Positions 10,701 through 18,936 of a stretch of 64,000 bases of DNA are shown piece after piece. The notes under the pieces are model-generated. The model saw only the letters and a program-made list of their open reading frames with translations, ran no database searches and was not told the DNA's origin. The translations under genes and the position numbers were made by a program. Source of the stretch: Methylophaga sp. UBA3192 (lineage in GTDB: Bacteria; Pseudomonadota; Gammaproteobacteria; Nitrosococcales; Methylophagaceae). Each line of letters begins with the position of its first letter. The stretch's first letter is position 1. The DNA lies in assembly GCA_002363955.1 (NCBI GenBank), contig DEXE01000006.1, positions 644,855-708,854 on the forward strand, written 5' to 3'.

Positions 10701-11628
10701 CACCCGGAAAGGGTGAAATAGCGGTTGGATGATTATGGGTTTCCACTTTCATCAGGATATGCTGCTGCTCACCTTCGTAGCAGTAGTGATTGTCTTTCAT
10801 ATCCACCTGAAAACGATGACTGCGCGGGCCTTCGATAACTGATGAATTATCGTTATAAGCTTTCACAACACCTTCTGGGTGTTGCTCGTGGGTATAACGA
10901 ATCATATCGAACAGGCTGCGATCCTGCGTTTTGCCATCAATAACCCAGTCGGCCTTGAAAATTTTATGACGGCAATGCTCAGAGTTGGCCTGAGCAAACA
11001 TCATAAGTTCAATGTCATTTGGATTGCGATTAAGGGCAGTGAAATTTTCAAACAGGTAATCAATTTCATCGTCAGCCAGGGCCAGGCCCAGATTTTGATT
11101 GGCTGCAACCAATGCCTGACGGCCACCATTGAGGATATCAACAGACAATAAGGGTCTGGGAGCTGTATGCATGAACAATTGCTCAGCATCATCTTCATTA
11201 TCAAACACAGTTTCGATCATGCGATCGTGCAGCTTCGCGGCAATAATCGAGCGCTGTTCGCTGGTTAAGGTCGCTTTACTGCTGACATAAAATGCAATAC
11301 CGCGCTCAACCCGAACGATATCGGTCAAACCGCTGTTATGCACAATGTCCGTCGCTTTACTGGACCACGGTGAGATAGTGCCGGGACGTGGTGTAATTAA
11401 AAACAGGTTTTCCTGATCCTGTACTTTGCTATTACCCTTGCTTGCTTCAAGCATTTCGCTGAGTGTGGCAATATCAGCTTCGCTAAGTTGACCGTCACCT
11501 TCCAGTTCAGCGAAATACTGATATTCACTTCTTAATGCGCTTACCGTGGTGACTTCTGCGCGGATGGCGCGGAGCAATTTTTCAATTCGGAAAGCAGAGA
11601 AAGCCGGACGGCCAACCAATTGCAGCAT
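7744..11628 (-). CDS. purL: Phosphoribosylformylglycinamidine synthase (single-chain)
   Basis: Fourth step of purine synthesis: ATP and glutamine-dependent conversion of FGAR to FGAM in the cytoplasm. The 1294-aa chain is the fused proteobacterial form. It has an N-terminal PurS-like part, two AIR-synthetase-like halves (METHNHPTAISPFPGAATG and a second with GDRSITGLVARDQMVGPWQ) and a C-terminal glutaminase. The glutaminase nucleophile is Cys1138 in GVCNGCQ, and the His/Glu pair lies in MMPHPERV near the end. Length matches the E. coli enzyme. It is transcribed alone, divergent from the RDD gene, and closed by a strong terminator. purC lies far away at 32 kb. Confidence 0.97.
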   Translation of the reverse strand: MLQLVGRPAFSAFRIEKLLRAIRAEVTTVSALRSEYQYFAELEGDGQLSEADIATLSEMLEASKGNSKVQDQENLFLITPRPGTISPWSSKATDIVHNSGLTDIVRVERGIAFYVSSKATLTSEQRSIIAAKLHDRMIETVFDNEDDAEQLFMHTAPRPLLSVDILNGGRQALVAANQNLGLALADDEIDYLFENFTALNRNPNDIELMMFAQANSEHCRHKIFKADWVIDGKTQDRSLFDMIRYTHEQHPEGVVKAYNDNSSVIEGPRSHRFQVDMKDNHYCYEGEQQHILMKVETHNHPTAISPFPGAATGAGGEIRDEGATGRGSKPKAGLTGFSVSNLQIPGFEQPWETDYGKPARIASALQIMVDGPLGGAAFNNEFGRPNLCGYFRTYEAKVPSDNGFEVRGYHKPIMVAGGLGSIRPQHVEKHIMQPGTQLIVLGGPAMLIGLGGGAASSVASGTSEEGLDFASVQRGNPEMERRCQEVIDRCVALNDKNPIVSIHDVGAGGLSNAFPELVDDSGRGGRFELRVIPNDEPGMSPMEIWCNESQERYVLGVNPEDVELFQAICERERCPWAIVGETTEDQHLLLGDAQFENHPIDMPLSLLLGKPPKMLRDVKHHSKPKPELDLSGITVSDALERVLKLPTVASKNFLITIGDRSITGLVARDQMVGPWQVPVADCAVTLADHHGLLGEAMSMGERTPLAVIDAPASGRMAIGEALTNIAAADIEKISDVKLSANWMAACGHSGEDALLYDTVKAVGMELCPQLGIAIPVGKDSLSMKTVWEDRGETKAVTSPLSLIISAFAPVTDASKTLTPQLRTDLGETQLIYLDLGHGHNRLATSALAQVYNQVGHRGPDVDDARNLKNFFAAMQQLKQDALVLAYHDRSDGGLITTLCEMAFAGHCGLNIRIDGLGDTLPVLFNEELGAVIQIRAEHRDAVLEVLQQFELSKHSHLIGEVTAEQTIQVSVNGEQVLNQSRHVLQKFWSETSYRMQALRDNPDCAGQEYAALDDAQDPGLHARLSFDLKEQVAAPFIISGHRPKMAILREQGVNGQMEMAAAFDHAGFTAVDIHMSDIVEGRVSLADFKGLVACGGFSYGDVLGAGRGWASTVLHNARARDEFAAFFAREDTFSLGVCNGCQMLSQLKSLIPGSEHWPRFSRNLSEQFEARFSLVEITESPSILLQGMAGSVMPIAVAHGEGRIDFSEGGSMNDALVAMRFVDHYGQATERYPFNPNGSENGHTGFTTTDGRVTIMMPHPERVIRSVQHSWHPDDWGKDAPWLRVFHNARRWIG

Positions 11629-11709
11629 TTGAAACCCAATTCACAGATAATTAAAGCGATAATGATACTTTATACGCCCGAATTCGCCCAATAAAATTGA
11701 GCTTTTGTC

Positions 11710-12147
11710 ATGACCGAAAATATATCAACATCGCATAAACCCGGCCTTTTCAGACTATTGGGGGTGATGCTTTATGACAGCATGCTGTTAGTCTCAGTAT
11801 TATTAGTTGCCGCAGCGGTAGCCGTAGCCTTTAATGGAGGTGAAGCAATCGGTGCCAATAATCCATTCTTTTTTGTCTATCTGCTGGGCGTGGCATTTAT
11901 TTTTTATGGCTGGTTCTGGACCCATGGCGGACAAACGCTTGGTATGCGTGCATGGCGGGTTTATCTCATCAGCGGCAATAATACCGGGATCAACTGGCAG
12001 CAAGCATTTCTGAGATTTGTTGTTGGCATATTTTCATGGCTGCCATTAGGATTGGGATACTGGTGGCTATGGATTAGCCCGGACAAACTCAGCTGGCCTG
12101 ACATTGCTTCTGGTAGCTACCTTATCTACAGCCCGAAAAAGCAATAA
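11710..12147 (+). CDS. RDD-family membrane protein
   Basis: Small inner-membrane protein of 145 aa with an RDD domain. Three or four hydrophobic segments are visible, with the family's first-helix pattern (LLGVMLYDSMLLVSVLL, where the usual Arg-Asp is reduced to an Asp). The loop GGQTLGMRAWRVYL is the most diagnostic part. Function of the family is poorly defined; some members affect ion homeostasis. The gene is divergent from purL, sharing an 80-bp promoter region, and converges with the DUF2835 gene. Confidence 0.85.
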   Translation: MTENISTSHKPGLFRLLGVMLYDSMLLVSVLLVAAAVAVAFNGGEAIGANNPFFFVYLLGVAFIFYGWFWTHGGQTLGMRAWRVYLISGNNTGINWQQAFLRFVVGIFSWLPLGLGYWWLWISPDKLSWPDIASGSYLIYSPKKQ

Positions 12148-12167
12148 ATTCTATAACTGATTAGCCA

Positions 12168-12416
12168 TCAATCGGAGATACGTTCTAGATTCAGCAGTTT
12201 GTGATTGTCATCAAAACGGATTCTAAAACGGCCATGAATTCCGTGTTGGGTAATGAAACGACGCACATGTAAAGCAGGAAACTGCAACGACTGTCCCGAA
12301 TCGGCTATAGCAACAACGGCAGAGGCTTCGCCTCGATAATAGCGCATTGCCTCTTCTTTATCGACATGAAGTCTAAACGTTAAGGCTTTGTCCTTTAGGG
12401 TCTGTTGATCTTTCAT
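12168..12416 (-). CDS. DUF2835-family protein with MITE-derived start
   Basis: Small cytoplasmic protein of 82 aa. The core (EAMRYYRGEASAVVAIADSG, then QFPALHVRRFITQHGIHG) is the DUF2835 pattern; function unknown. The start codon and the first codons (MKDQQTL) lie inside the terminal inverted repeat of the MITE-like element at 12397-12662, while the conserved domain begins just outside it. The native start was therefore probably replaced by the insertion. A longer start at 12452 would extend deeper into the repeat and is unlikely to be ancestral. Whether the gene is still expressed depends on readthrough or on signals within the repeat. Confidence 0.75.
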   Translation of the reverse strand: MKDQQTLKDKALTFRLHVDKEEAMRYYRGEASAVVAIADSGQSLQFPALHVRRFITQHGIHGRFRIRFDDNHKLLNLERISD

Positions 12417-12662
12417 AGCCACCTCTGTTGTGACTGAAAATGCACCAATCAAGGCGCGAGGAGAGCAGTTTAGTTATTCTAAATAAACAACGAGCAACGA
12501 AGAGTGGTGCATTTTCAGCCTCAACCCGAAGGGCTAGAGCTATTTTCCCGCCCAACTGCGTTGGAAATAACTTATGTAGAATAACTACACCTCATCATTT
12601 CCGCCTTGTTGGACGAAAAAATAGCTTCCAGCAGTGGCGGTTATGAAAAATCATCAGACCCT
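12397..12662. repeat. MITE-like element, copy 1
   Basis: A 266-bp sequence bounded by AGGGTCTG...CAGACCCT with imperfect terminal inverted repeats of about 30 bp. It is matched almost throughout by a second copy of identical length at 42498-42763. It has no transposase. A 68-codon frame inside is not conserved in copy 2 and is not a gene. It fills the space between the HIT and DUF2835 genes exactly: its right end provides the final Arg-Val-stop of the HIT gene and its left end provides the DUF2835 start. I see no clear target-site duplication. Confidence 0.8.
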
Positions 12663-13076
12663 TACCAGAAACCCTCTGAACATTTCACTAATGTTGCGTA
12701 GCATCATTTGCTTTTCTGCGTCAGTGTATGGCTTGGCATTGCCCTGACCCCAAATCGGTTTTGGCCAGACTGCATCGGTTTTAAAGCGAGCCACATGATG
12801 CATATGTAACTGTGGAACCACGTTTCCCAATGCCGCAATATTCATTTTATCGGCCTGAGTCAATTTCATCAGTTTTTCAGCAACTAATGCTGACTCCTGC
12901 CACAATAATTGCTGATCCTGCATTGATAAATCATAAACTTCACTGACATCCATGCGACGTGGCACCAGAATCACCCAGGGATACCTGGCATCATTCATTA
13001 ACAATACACGGCAAAGAGGTAAATCTCCGACCACAAAGGTGTCAGCCGCTAGCTGAGGATGTAATTCAAATTTCAT
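12654..13076 (-). CDS. HIT-domain protein
   Basis: Histidine-triad superfamily nucleotide hydrolase or transferase-like protein of 140 aa. The triad region reads QLHMHHVAR, so the first His of the usual HxHxH signature is Gln; this variant is common in the proteobacterial subfamily that continues with an Ala-Val-Trp-Pro-Lys-Pro-Ile-Trp-Gly segment, as here. The substrate is unknown. Its ATG overlaps the pepN stop by one base, so the two are translationally coupled. The last two codons and the TGA lie in the end of the MITE at 12397-12662, which suggests the original C-terminus was slightly altered by the insertion. Confidence 0.85.
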   Translation of the reverse strand: MKFELHPQLAADTFVVGDLPLCRVLLMNDARYPWVILVPRRMDVSEVYDLSMQDQQLLWQESALVAEKLMKLTQADKMNIAALGNVVPQLHMHHVARFKTDAVWPKPIWGQGNAKPYTDAEKQMMLRNISEMFRGFLVRV

Positions 13077-15727
13077 TAATCCGCCAGATATTTATTGACG
13101 ATCTCATAGACATCGGATGAGAGATCCTGTTGTTGTGCAATATTTTGCAAAGCATCACGCATCATTTGCTGGCGTTTGGCATCATAACGACGCCAGGAAT
13201 TAAATGCGCCTAATTGTCTGGAGGCAACCTGTGGATTTATCTTATCCAATAGCAAAATCTGTTCAGCCAGAAAACGATACCCACTGCCATCTATTGCATG
13301 AAATCCTGCTGGATTATTCCGGCAGAACTGTCCAATCAATGCCCGCACATTATTCGGATTTTTAATACTGAATGCAGGATGTTTCATCAAACCTTTAATG
13401 CGGATCAAGGTATCAGGCAGGTTGGATAAAGCCTGTACCGTCAACCATTTATCAACCACCTGACGATCATGCTGCCATTGTTCATAAAATGCGCGTAAGG
13501 CATGTTCACGTTCGCTACCGGGCTGATCGACCATCAAGCGTAAACCCGATAAGGTGTCGGTCATATTGTCTGCCTGTTTCATCTGTTTCAGACAACGTTG
13601 TGTCTGCATCGGGTCACCGGTTGCCATCAGATATCCCAAACACATATTTTTCAGACTGCGGCGTCCCATATGTTCTGAATTGAACTGATACGGTATGTTT
13701 GGCAGATTATGTTGCTGATATAACGCATCAAACTGTGCTTTAAGCTGCATCGCCAAAGTGCGTTTTACAAAATCACGTACCTGATGGATTGCATCAACAT
13801 CGGCTACTGTCATTTGCGCCGCCAGATAATTTTCTGAAGGCAAGGTCAGCATTCGTGCAACCAGCGCAGGATCTGCTGAAGGATCTTCCAGTACAGCAGC
13901 ACACTGTGTCAGCAAAATTTCCGGCAGATTCAGGGTTTTGTTCTGTTGGAAGTCGTTGATTAAGGACAGCATGATTTGAATAAACAGGCTTTGTCCGGCA
14001 TCCCAGCGGTTAAAGCTGTCTTTCTCATGTGCCATCAGAAACGCCAGCTCTTCATTATCTCGTTCAATGGATAATTTCACTGGTGCCGAAAAGCCGCGAA
14101 GTAATGACACAACAGGTTTTTGCTTTACACCGATAAACTGAAATTTCTGTTCAGTTTCGCGTAATTCCAATACCCGGGTATCAGAGGTGTAAGCCTCTGA
14201 TTCATCAATCAATTGCAATGGCAGGCTATTACCTTGTGAATCCAATAACCCCATCGCCACCGGAATCAGAAACGGTTGTTTTTCGGATTGTCCCGGCGTC
14301 GCAGGACACGTCTGGTACAAGGTGAGCTCAAAAATCTTGCTGCGCTCATCATAAGAACAGGTGGCCGTAATTTCAGGTGTTCCCGCCTGGGTATACCAGC
14401 GTTTGAACTGCGTTAAATCGATATGATTGGCATCTTCGATGGCTTTGACAAAATCATCGGTGGTTACTGCCTGACCATCATGACGGTCAAAATATAAATC
14501 GGTGCCCTTGCGGAAACCTTCATCGCCAACCAGGGTTTTGATCATGCGCACGACTTCGGCGCCTTTTTCATAAATAGTGACGGTATAAAAGTTACTGATC
14601 TCGATATAACTATCGGGACGCACTGGATGGGCCATCGGGCCGGCATCTTCGGCAAACTGCAGGCTTCGCAGCTGATCAACATCATCAATACGTTGCACTG
14701 CAGCAGAATTCAAATCGGCACTGAATGACTGATCACGCATTACCGTAAAGCCTTCTTTCAGGCTTAACTGAAACCAGTCACGGCAAGTCACACGGTTACC
14801 TGACCAGTTGTGAAAATATTCATGCCCTACAATGCTTTGAATGGTATAGAAATCGTTATCAGTGGCTGTTTTCGGGCTGGCCAGAACACAGGCCGCATTA
14901 AAGATATTCAACCCTTTGTTTTCCATGGCGCCCATATTGAAATCATTGACGGCAACAATCATGAATACATCGAGATCGTATTCACGCCCGTAGCTGTCTT
15001 CATCCCAGCGCATGGATTGCTTTAAAGACATTAAAGCATGGTCACATTTATCGTGATTTTCTTTATCTACATATATCTGCAAGGTAACTTCACGACCACT
15101 TGCTGTGGTGAATTTATCCTGTTGCATATATAAATCACCGGCCACCAAAGCAAACAGATAACAGGGTTTAGGGTGTGGATCATGCCAGCGTACCCAATGA
15201 CGTCCATCTTCCAGATCGCCCTGCTCCTGCAAATTGCCATTGGATAACAGAATCGGCCATTGCTGTTTATCGGCTGTGATGGTGACCGTAAAGACCGCCA
15301 TGACATCAGGACGATCCGGGTAATAAGTAATGCGCCGAAATCCCTCAGCCTCACATTGGGTGCATACCAACGCACCAGAGTGATATAAACCTTCTAAAGC
15401 CGTGTTTTGATCTGGATGAATTTCAGTCACAATTTCCAGCTGAAATTTTTCCGGTAATTGCGGCAGAATCAGTTGCGTACTGGAACGTTGAAATTCAGCG
15501 GCAGTTAATAAACGGCCATCAAGTTTGATACTGACCAGCTCAAGATGCTCACCATTCAACACACAGTCCTCACCTGGACCTTTTGGATTACGACGCATAC
15601 TGAGAATGCTGATAACGCGCGTTGTGGAAGCATCCAGCTCAAATTGCAGATCAACATTGTCAACGAGGTAGGATGGAACCGTATAATCCGCTAGACGAAT
15701 CGTTTTTGGGGACGCAGGTGCGTTCAT
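13076..15727 (-). CDS. pepN: Aminopeptidase N
   Basis: Cytoplasmic M1-family zinc aminopeptidase that trims N-terminal residues from peptides in the last stage of protein turnover. The substrate-anchoring GAMEN motif is at 266-270. The zinc site is HEYFH at 302-306 with the third ligand Glu325 in LSLKEG, giving the standard HEXXH-X18-E spacing. Length of 883 aa agrees with the proteobacterial PepN family (E. coli 870). It is the second gene after the NIF3-like gene and is followed by the HIT gene with a one-base overlap. Confidence 0.96.
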   Translation of the reverse strand: MNAPASPKTIRLADYTVPSYLVDNVDLQFELDASTTRVISILSMRRNPKGPGEDCVLNGEHLELVSIKLDGRLLTAAEFQRSSTQLILPQLPEKFQLEIVTEIHPDQNTALEGLYHSGALVCTQCEAEGFRRITYYPDRPDVMAVFTVTITADKQQWPILLSNGNLQEQGDLEDGRHWVRWHDPHPKPCYLFALVAGDLYMQQDKFTTASGREVTLQIYVDKENHDKCDHALMSLKQSMRWDEDSYGREYDLDVFMIVAVNDFNMGAMENKGLNIFNAACVLASPKTATDNDFYTIQSIVGHEYFHNWSGNRVTCRDWFQLSLKEGFTVMRDQSFSADLNSAAVQRIDDVDQLRSLQFAEDAGPMAHPVRPDSYIEISNFYTVTIYEKGAEVVRMIKTLVGDEGFRKGTDLYFDRHDGQAVTTDDFVKAIEDANHIDLTQFKRWYTQAGTPEITATCSYDERSKIFELTLYQTCPATPGQSEKQPFLIPVAMGLLDSQGNSLPLQLIDESEAYTSDTRVLELRETEQKFQFIGVKQKPVVSLLRGFSAPVKLSIERDNEELAFLMAHEKDSFNRWDAGQSLFIQIMLSLINDFQQNKTLNLPEILLTQCAAVLEDPSADPALVARMLTLPSENYLAAQMTVADVDAIHQVRDFVKRTLAMQLKAQFDALYQQHNLPNIPYQFNSEHMGRRSLKNMCLGYLMATGDPMQTQRCLKQMKQADNMTDTLSGLRLMVDQPGSEREHALRAFYEQWQHDRQVVDKWLTVQALSNLPDTLIRIKGLMKHPAFSIKNPNNVRALIGQFCRNNPAGFHAIDGSGYRFLAEQILLLDKINPQVASRQLGAFNSWRRYDAKRQQMMRDALQNIAQQQDLSSDVYEIVNKYLAD

Positions 15728-15731
15728 TAAA

Positions 15732-16049
15732 TTAAAATTCCTCTTGATTTACTGGCCAGTACTGATAAGCAGGCTCTTCGTATGGGTGTGCAAGTTTCAA
15801 AGCTGAGACAACCGCTTTGATAGTGTCGTTCGAACAAATCGTTTCAACCCGGTATTCATTTACCTGTTCAACTTTTCCACTTTCACCGATAAATGGCTGA
15901 CTCCCTGCCAGTGGGCGAAACTGTCCCATTCCCTGTGTTTCCCAGCTGCAGCAGTCATAACCGTCAAAATGTCCGGCACCCGCATTAAAAATGGCTTCTT
16001 TAACCAGTTCTTTATGGGTTTCCGGAACAAAAAATACCAGCTTGTACAT
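15732..16049 (-). CDS. NIF3-like / YqfO N-terminal-type protein
   Basis: Small 105-aa protein matching the stand-alone form of the insert domain of NIF3/YqfO proteins. It starts with YKLVFFVPETHKELVKEAIF, has the GAGHFDGYDCCSW segment, and ends with AHPYEEPAYQ, which is highly conserved. Function is unknown; the fold resembles PII-like trimers. It sits four bases upstream of pepN and just after the WD40 lipoprotein gene, so it is probably part of one transcript. Confidence 0.85.
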   Translation of the reverse strand: MYKLVFFVPETHKELVKEAIFNAGAGHFDGYDCCSWETQGMGQFRPLAGSQPFIGESGKVEQVNEYRVETICSNDTIKAVVSALKLAHPYEEPAYQYWPVNQEEF

Positions 16050-16052
16050 GTG

Positions 16053-17090
16053 TTACCTCCACTGCCATTGTTGCGCCTCACCCGTACCGGCAATGCTTAA
16101 TACAGCACTGTCATTAGCAATAAACGACACCGCCTGTATGACCATTCCGGGATTAAGCGGATTTTGTCTGGTCACTTTCCAGCAACGTAATTTATCACCT
16201 TGAGGTAGTTGCCAGACACAAAGTCGTTCTGCTGCATGACCGGTCACCAGGAGCATGCCATCCTGTGAAAAGTTGACGGCGGTTGTGGTGGTGGTAAAAA
16301 CCGGAAAGTCCGGAACCGGCATTGATTTAGGCCATGAAGAACTGCGCAATTGTGATTGCAGACGGCCATCTGCCAATGACCAGAGATAAGCATGCCCATT
16401 ATCCGCGGCAGTAAATACATATCGGCTTTGCGGATCATACTTCACCAGATTTACAGTATTACTATGCACCCAGTTTTGTAACTGTTCACCGCTCTGCAGA
16501 TCCCATAACCTGGCCGTACGATCATCACCACCGGTTAAAGCCGTTTTACCATCCGGGGAGATGGCCACAGTGTTAATGGGATGCTTCACAGGGGAATCGA
16601 CTGCGGCACCATCATGTTCAAACACATAACGTACCCGATTGGCGTCTATATCAAAATAAACGGCCGTGCTATCAGCCAAAGCCAGTAATAAATAACGACC
16701 ATCAGCAGAGATATCCAACGCTTTAATTCTGAGCGGGAAGGTCAGTCTGTTTTCCGGCATACCATTCGCCGTATTCCATAACATAACCGTATCAAACTCC
16801 ACCGTTGCAGCGAGCGAACTGGATTTTGCCAAAGCCACGGAAGTGCTACGAACTGTCTCCTTAGCCTCACTTTGCCAGCTGTACTTCACCTGATTGGTTT
16901 GCAGATCCCAGAGTCTGGCAGCCGCATCTACATCAGCCGATAAGAGAAATTTTCCATCCGCGGAAAAAACAGCGGCGTAACTGCCATCACTATGTTGCCA
17001 CTCATAAGACTGTTGTGGTCGATCTTCACAGCCGCCAAGCAATAGCAGCAGCCCCGGGAAAATGAATCTGCTGATACTACGCACGGACAT
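16053..17090 (-). CDS. WD40-repeat lipoprotein
   Basis: Predicted envelope lipoprotein of 345 aa with a beta-propeller. The signal peptide ends in a lipobox (LLGGC). Several WD-type blades are readable, for example GKTALTGGDDRTARLWDL and SADVDAAARLWDL, plus weaker ones (TAADNGHAYLWSL, TGHAAERLCVWQL), giving about six or seven blades. WD40 lipoproteins probably act as interaction scaffolds; no partner can be named. It lies nine bases from dcd and four from the NIF3-like gene. Confidence 0.85.
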   Translation of the reverse strand: MSVRSISRFIFPGLLLLLGGCEDRPQQSYEWQHSDGSYAAVFSADGKFLLSADVDAAARLWDLQTNQVKYSWQSEAKETVRSTSVALAKSSSLAATVEFDTVMLWNTANGMPENRLTFPLRIKALDISADGRYLLLALADSTAVYFDIDANRVRYVFEHDGAAVDSPVKHPINTVAISPDGKTALTGGDDRTARLWDLQSGEQLQNWVHSNTVNLVKYDPQSRYVFTAADNGHAYLWSLADGRLQSQLRSSSWPKSMPVPDFPVFTTTTTAVNFSQDGMLLVTGHAAERLCVWQLPQGDKLRCWKVTRQNPLNPGMVIQAVSFIANDSAVLSIAGTGEAQQWQWR

Positions 17091-17098
17091 AATCGTAA

Positions 17099-17665
17099 TC
17101 AGGATTTAGGCAGAGTCACACCCTGCTGACCCTGGTACTTACCAGCCCGATCAGCATAGGAGGTCTCACAGATTTCATCAGACTCGAAGAACAGCATTTG
17201 TGCAACGCCTTCATGAGCATAGATTTTTGCTGGCAATGGCGTGGTGTTGGAAAATTCCAGCGTGACCTGCCCTTCCCATTCAGGCTCTAACGGCGTGACA
17301 TTCACAATAATGCCACATCTCGCGTAGGTCGATTTGCCCAAACAAATGGTTAACACATTACGCGGAATTTTAAACGATTCGATGGTGCGGGCCAGCGCAA
17401 ATGAATTTGGCGGAATGATACAGACATCGGAGTTGATATCCACAAAACTGCTGGCATCAAAATTCTTCGGGTCGACAATCGCTGAATTGATATTGGTAAA
17501 GATTTTAAACTCAGTGGAACAGCGTACATCATATCCGTAGCTGGAAGTGCCATAGGAAATAATGCGCTGTCCTTCACGTTCACGCACCTGGCCCGGTTCG
17601 AACGGCGAAATCATGCCGTGCTGTTCTGCCATGCGGCGGATCCATTTATCTGATTTTATGCTCAT
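17099..17665 (-). CDS. dcd: dCTP deaminase
   Basis: Deaminates dCTP to dUTP, feeding dTMP synthesis. The 188-aa chain matches the trimeric family throughout: the N-terminal MSIKSDKWIRRMAEQHGMI, the nucleotide-binding GTSSYGYDVR, the catalytic region FALARTIESFKIP and the C-terminal AEGxAQ-like segment (HEGVAQMLFF). All family blocks are intact. It lies between apbC and the WD40 lipoprotein gene, on the same strand. Confidence 0.95.
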   Translation of the reverse strand: MSIKSDKWIRRMAEQHGMISPFEPGQVREREGQRIISYGTSSYGYDVRCSTEFKIFTNINSAIVDPKNFDASSFVDINSDVCIIPPNSFALARTIESFKIPRNVLTICLGKSTYARCGIIVNVTPLEPEWEGQVTLEFSNTTPLPAKIYAHEGVAQMLFFESDEICETSYADRAGKYQGQQGVTLPKS

Positions 17666-17706
17666 AGTCCGTCAATAAAGCCCAAAAGATGTTGATGATA
17701 GCCTGA

Positions 17707-18789
17707 TTAGTCGTTCTTGATAACTATATTCGGGAAGGCCGCTGCATAATTTTTACCCTGCATGGCCAGGTTGGCTGCAATACGACGGGCTATAACTCGA
17801 TAAGCCAGAGCAATATCTCCATCCGGATCTTTTACCACCGTCGGTTGCCCATTATCAGCATCTTCCCGGATATGAATATCCAATGGCAGGCTGCCCAGCA
17901 TATTCACACCATATTGTTCCGCCATTGATTGTCCACCACCGGCACCAAAAATATGTTCTTCATGACCGCATTGGCTGCAGATATGGGTACTCATGTTTTC
18001 AATAACACCCAATACCGGGACCTTGACCTTTTCAAACATTTTCAATGCCTTACGGGCATCGAGCAAGGAAATATCCTGTGGTGTGGTGACAATAACTGCA
18101 CCACTGACCGGTACTTTCTGTGACAGCGTCAACTGAATATCGCCCGTACCCGGTGGTAAATCAATGACCAGATAATCCAGTGATTTCCAATTAGTGTCGC
18201 CCAGCATTTGTTGCAAGGCTTGCGTCACCATCGGACCACGCCAGATCATCGGTTCTTCTTCATCGATTAAAAAGCCAATCGACATACTTTGAATGCCATA
18301 GCTTTCAATGGGTTCAATCGATTTGCCATCCACTGATTCCGGACGTTGCGTAGTGCCCAGCATGCGTGGCTGGCTGGGGCCATAGATATCGGCATCCAAA
18401 ATCCCCACGGTTGCGCCTTCAGCGGCCAGAGCCAATGCCAGATTAACTGAAGTGGTAGATTTACCTACGCCACCTTTACCCGAGGCCACGGCAATAATGT
18501 TTTTGACATTTTCCAGCGCCGGAACGCCTTGCTGTACTTTATGCTTTACGATTTTAGTAGTGATATTGACGCTGACATTGGTTGCGCCATCAGCTTCAAT
18601 TAATTGCTTTAAGTTCTGGGCCAGTTCAGCCGAATAACCCTTGACTGGGTAGCCCAGAATCACATCAACCTGCGTTTGATTGTGATCCTGCACAACCTTA
18701 ACCGTGGCACGAGTCTCGCCCAACGTTATCAGCGTTGATGGATCCTGATAGTTTTTGACGATTTCCTCAATTTGCGCGGGGCTAGTCAT
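17707..18789 (-). CDS. apbC: Iron-sulfur cluster carrier ATPase Mrp/ApbC
   Basis: Binds and transfers Fe-S clusters to apoproteins, powered by ATP. Residues 1-90 are the MIP18-like (DUF59) domain. The P-loop reads GKGGVGKST, the deviant Walker A of the MinD/Mrp class. The cluster-binding CxxC is CSQCGHEEHIFG. Length of 360 aa is normal. It is a single gene in front of dcd, with no sign of defect. Confidence 0.94.
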   Translation of the reverse strand: MTSPAQIEEIVKNYQDPSTLITLGETRATVKVVQDHNQTQVDVILGYPVKGYSAELAQNLKQLIEADGATNVSVNITTKIVKHKVQQGVPALENVKNIIAVASGKGGVGKSTTSVNLALALAAEGATVGILDADIYGPSQPRMLGTTQRPESVDGKSIEPIESYGIQSMSIGFLIDEEEPMIWRGPMVTQALQQMLGDTNWKSLDYLVIDLPPGTGDIQLTLSQKVPVSGAVIVTTPQDISLLDARKALKMFEKVKVPVLGVIENMSTHICSQCGHEEHIFGAGGGQSMAEQYGVNMLGSLPLDIHIREDADNGQPTVVKDPDGDIALAYRVIARRIAANLAMQGKNYAAAFPNIVIKND

Positions 18790-18893
18790 GCATGACTCCT
18801 GTATATTTCAAAGCTAAATTAGATTCAATATTTTATACCCTGCCAAAACTGGCTGCATCCACACTGCTTGCAGGGCTATTGGCTGATACAGAG

Positions 18894-18922
18894 AAAAACA
18901 CCGCTATAACAGCGGTGTTTAA
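18894..18922 (-). terminator. Intrinsic terminator after the nitrilase gene
   Basis: A stem of AAACACCGCTG / agcggtgttt type on the minus strand followed by a T-run, 15 bases after the nitrilase stop codon. Confidence 0.8.
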
Positions 18923-18936
18923 AGTGTTTAACGAAT

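Noticed and set aside
12440..12646. 68-aa plus-strand frame between the HIT and DUF2835 genes
   Set aside because: It lies inside the MITE and is not preserved in the second copy.
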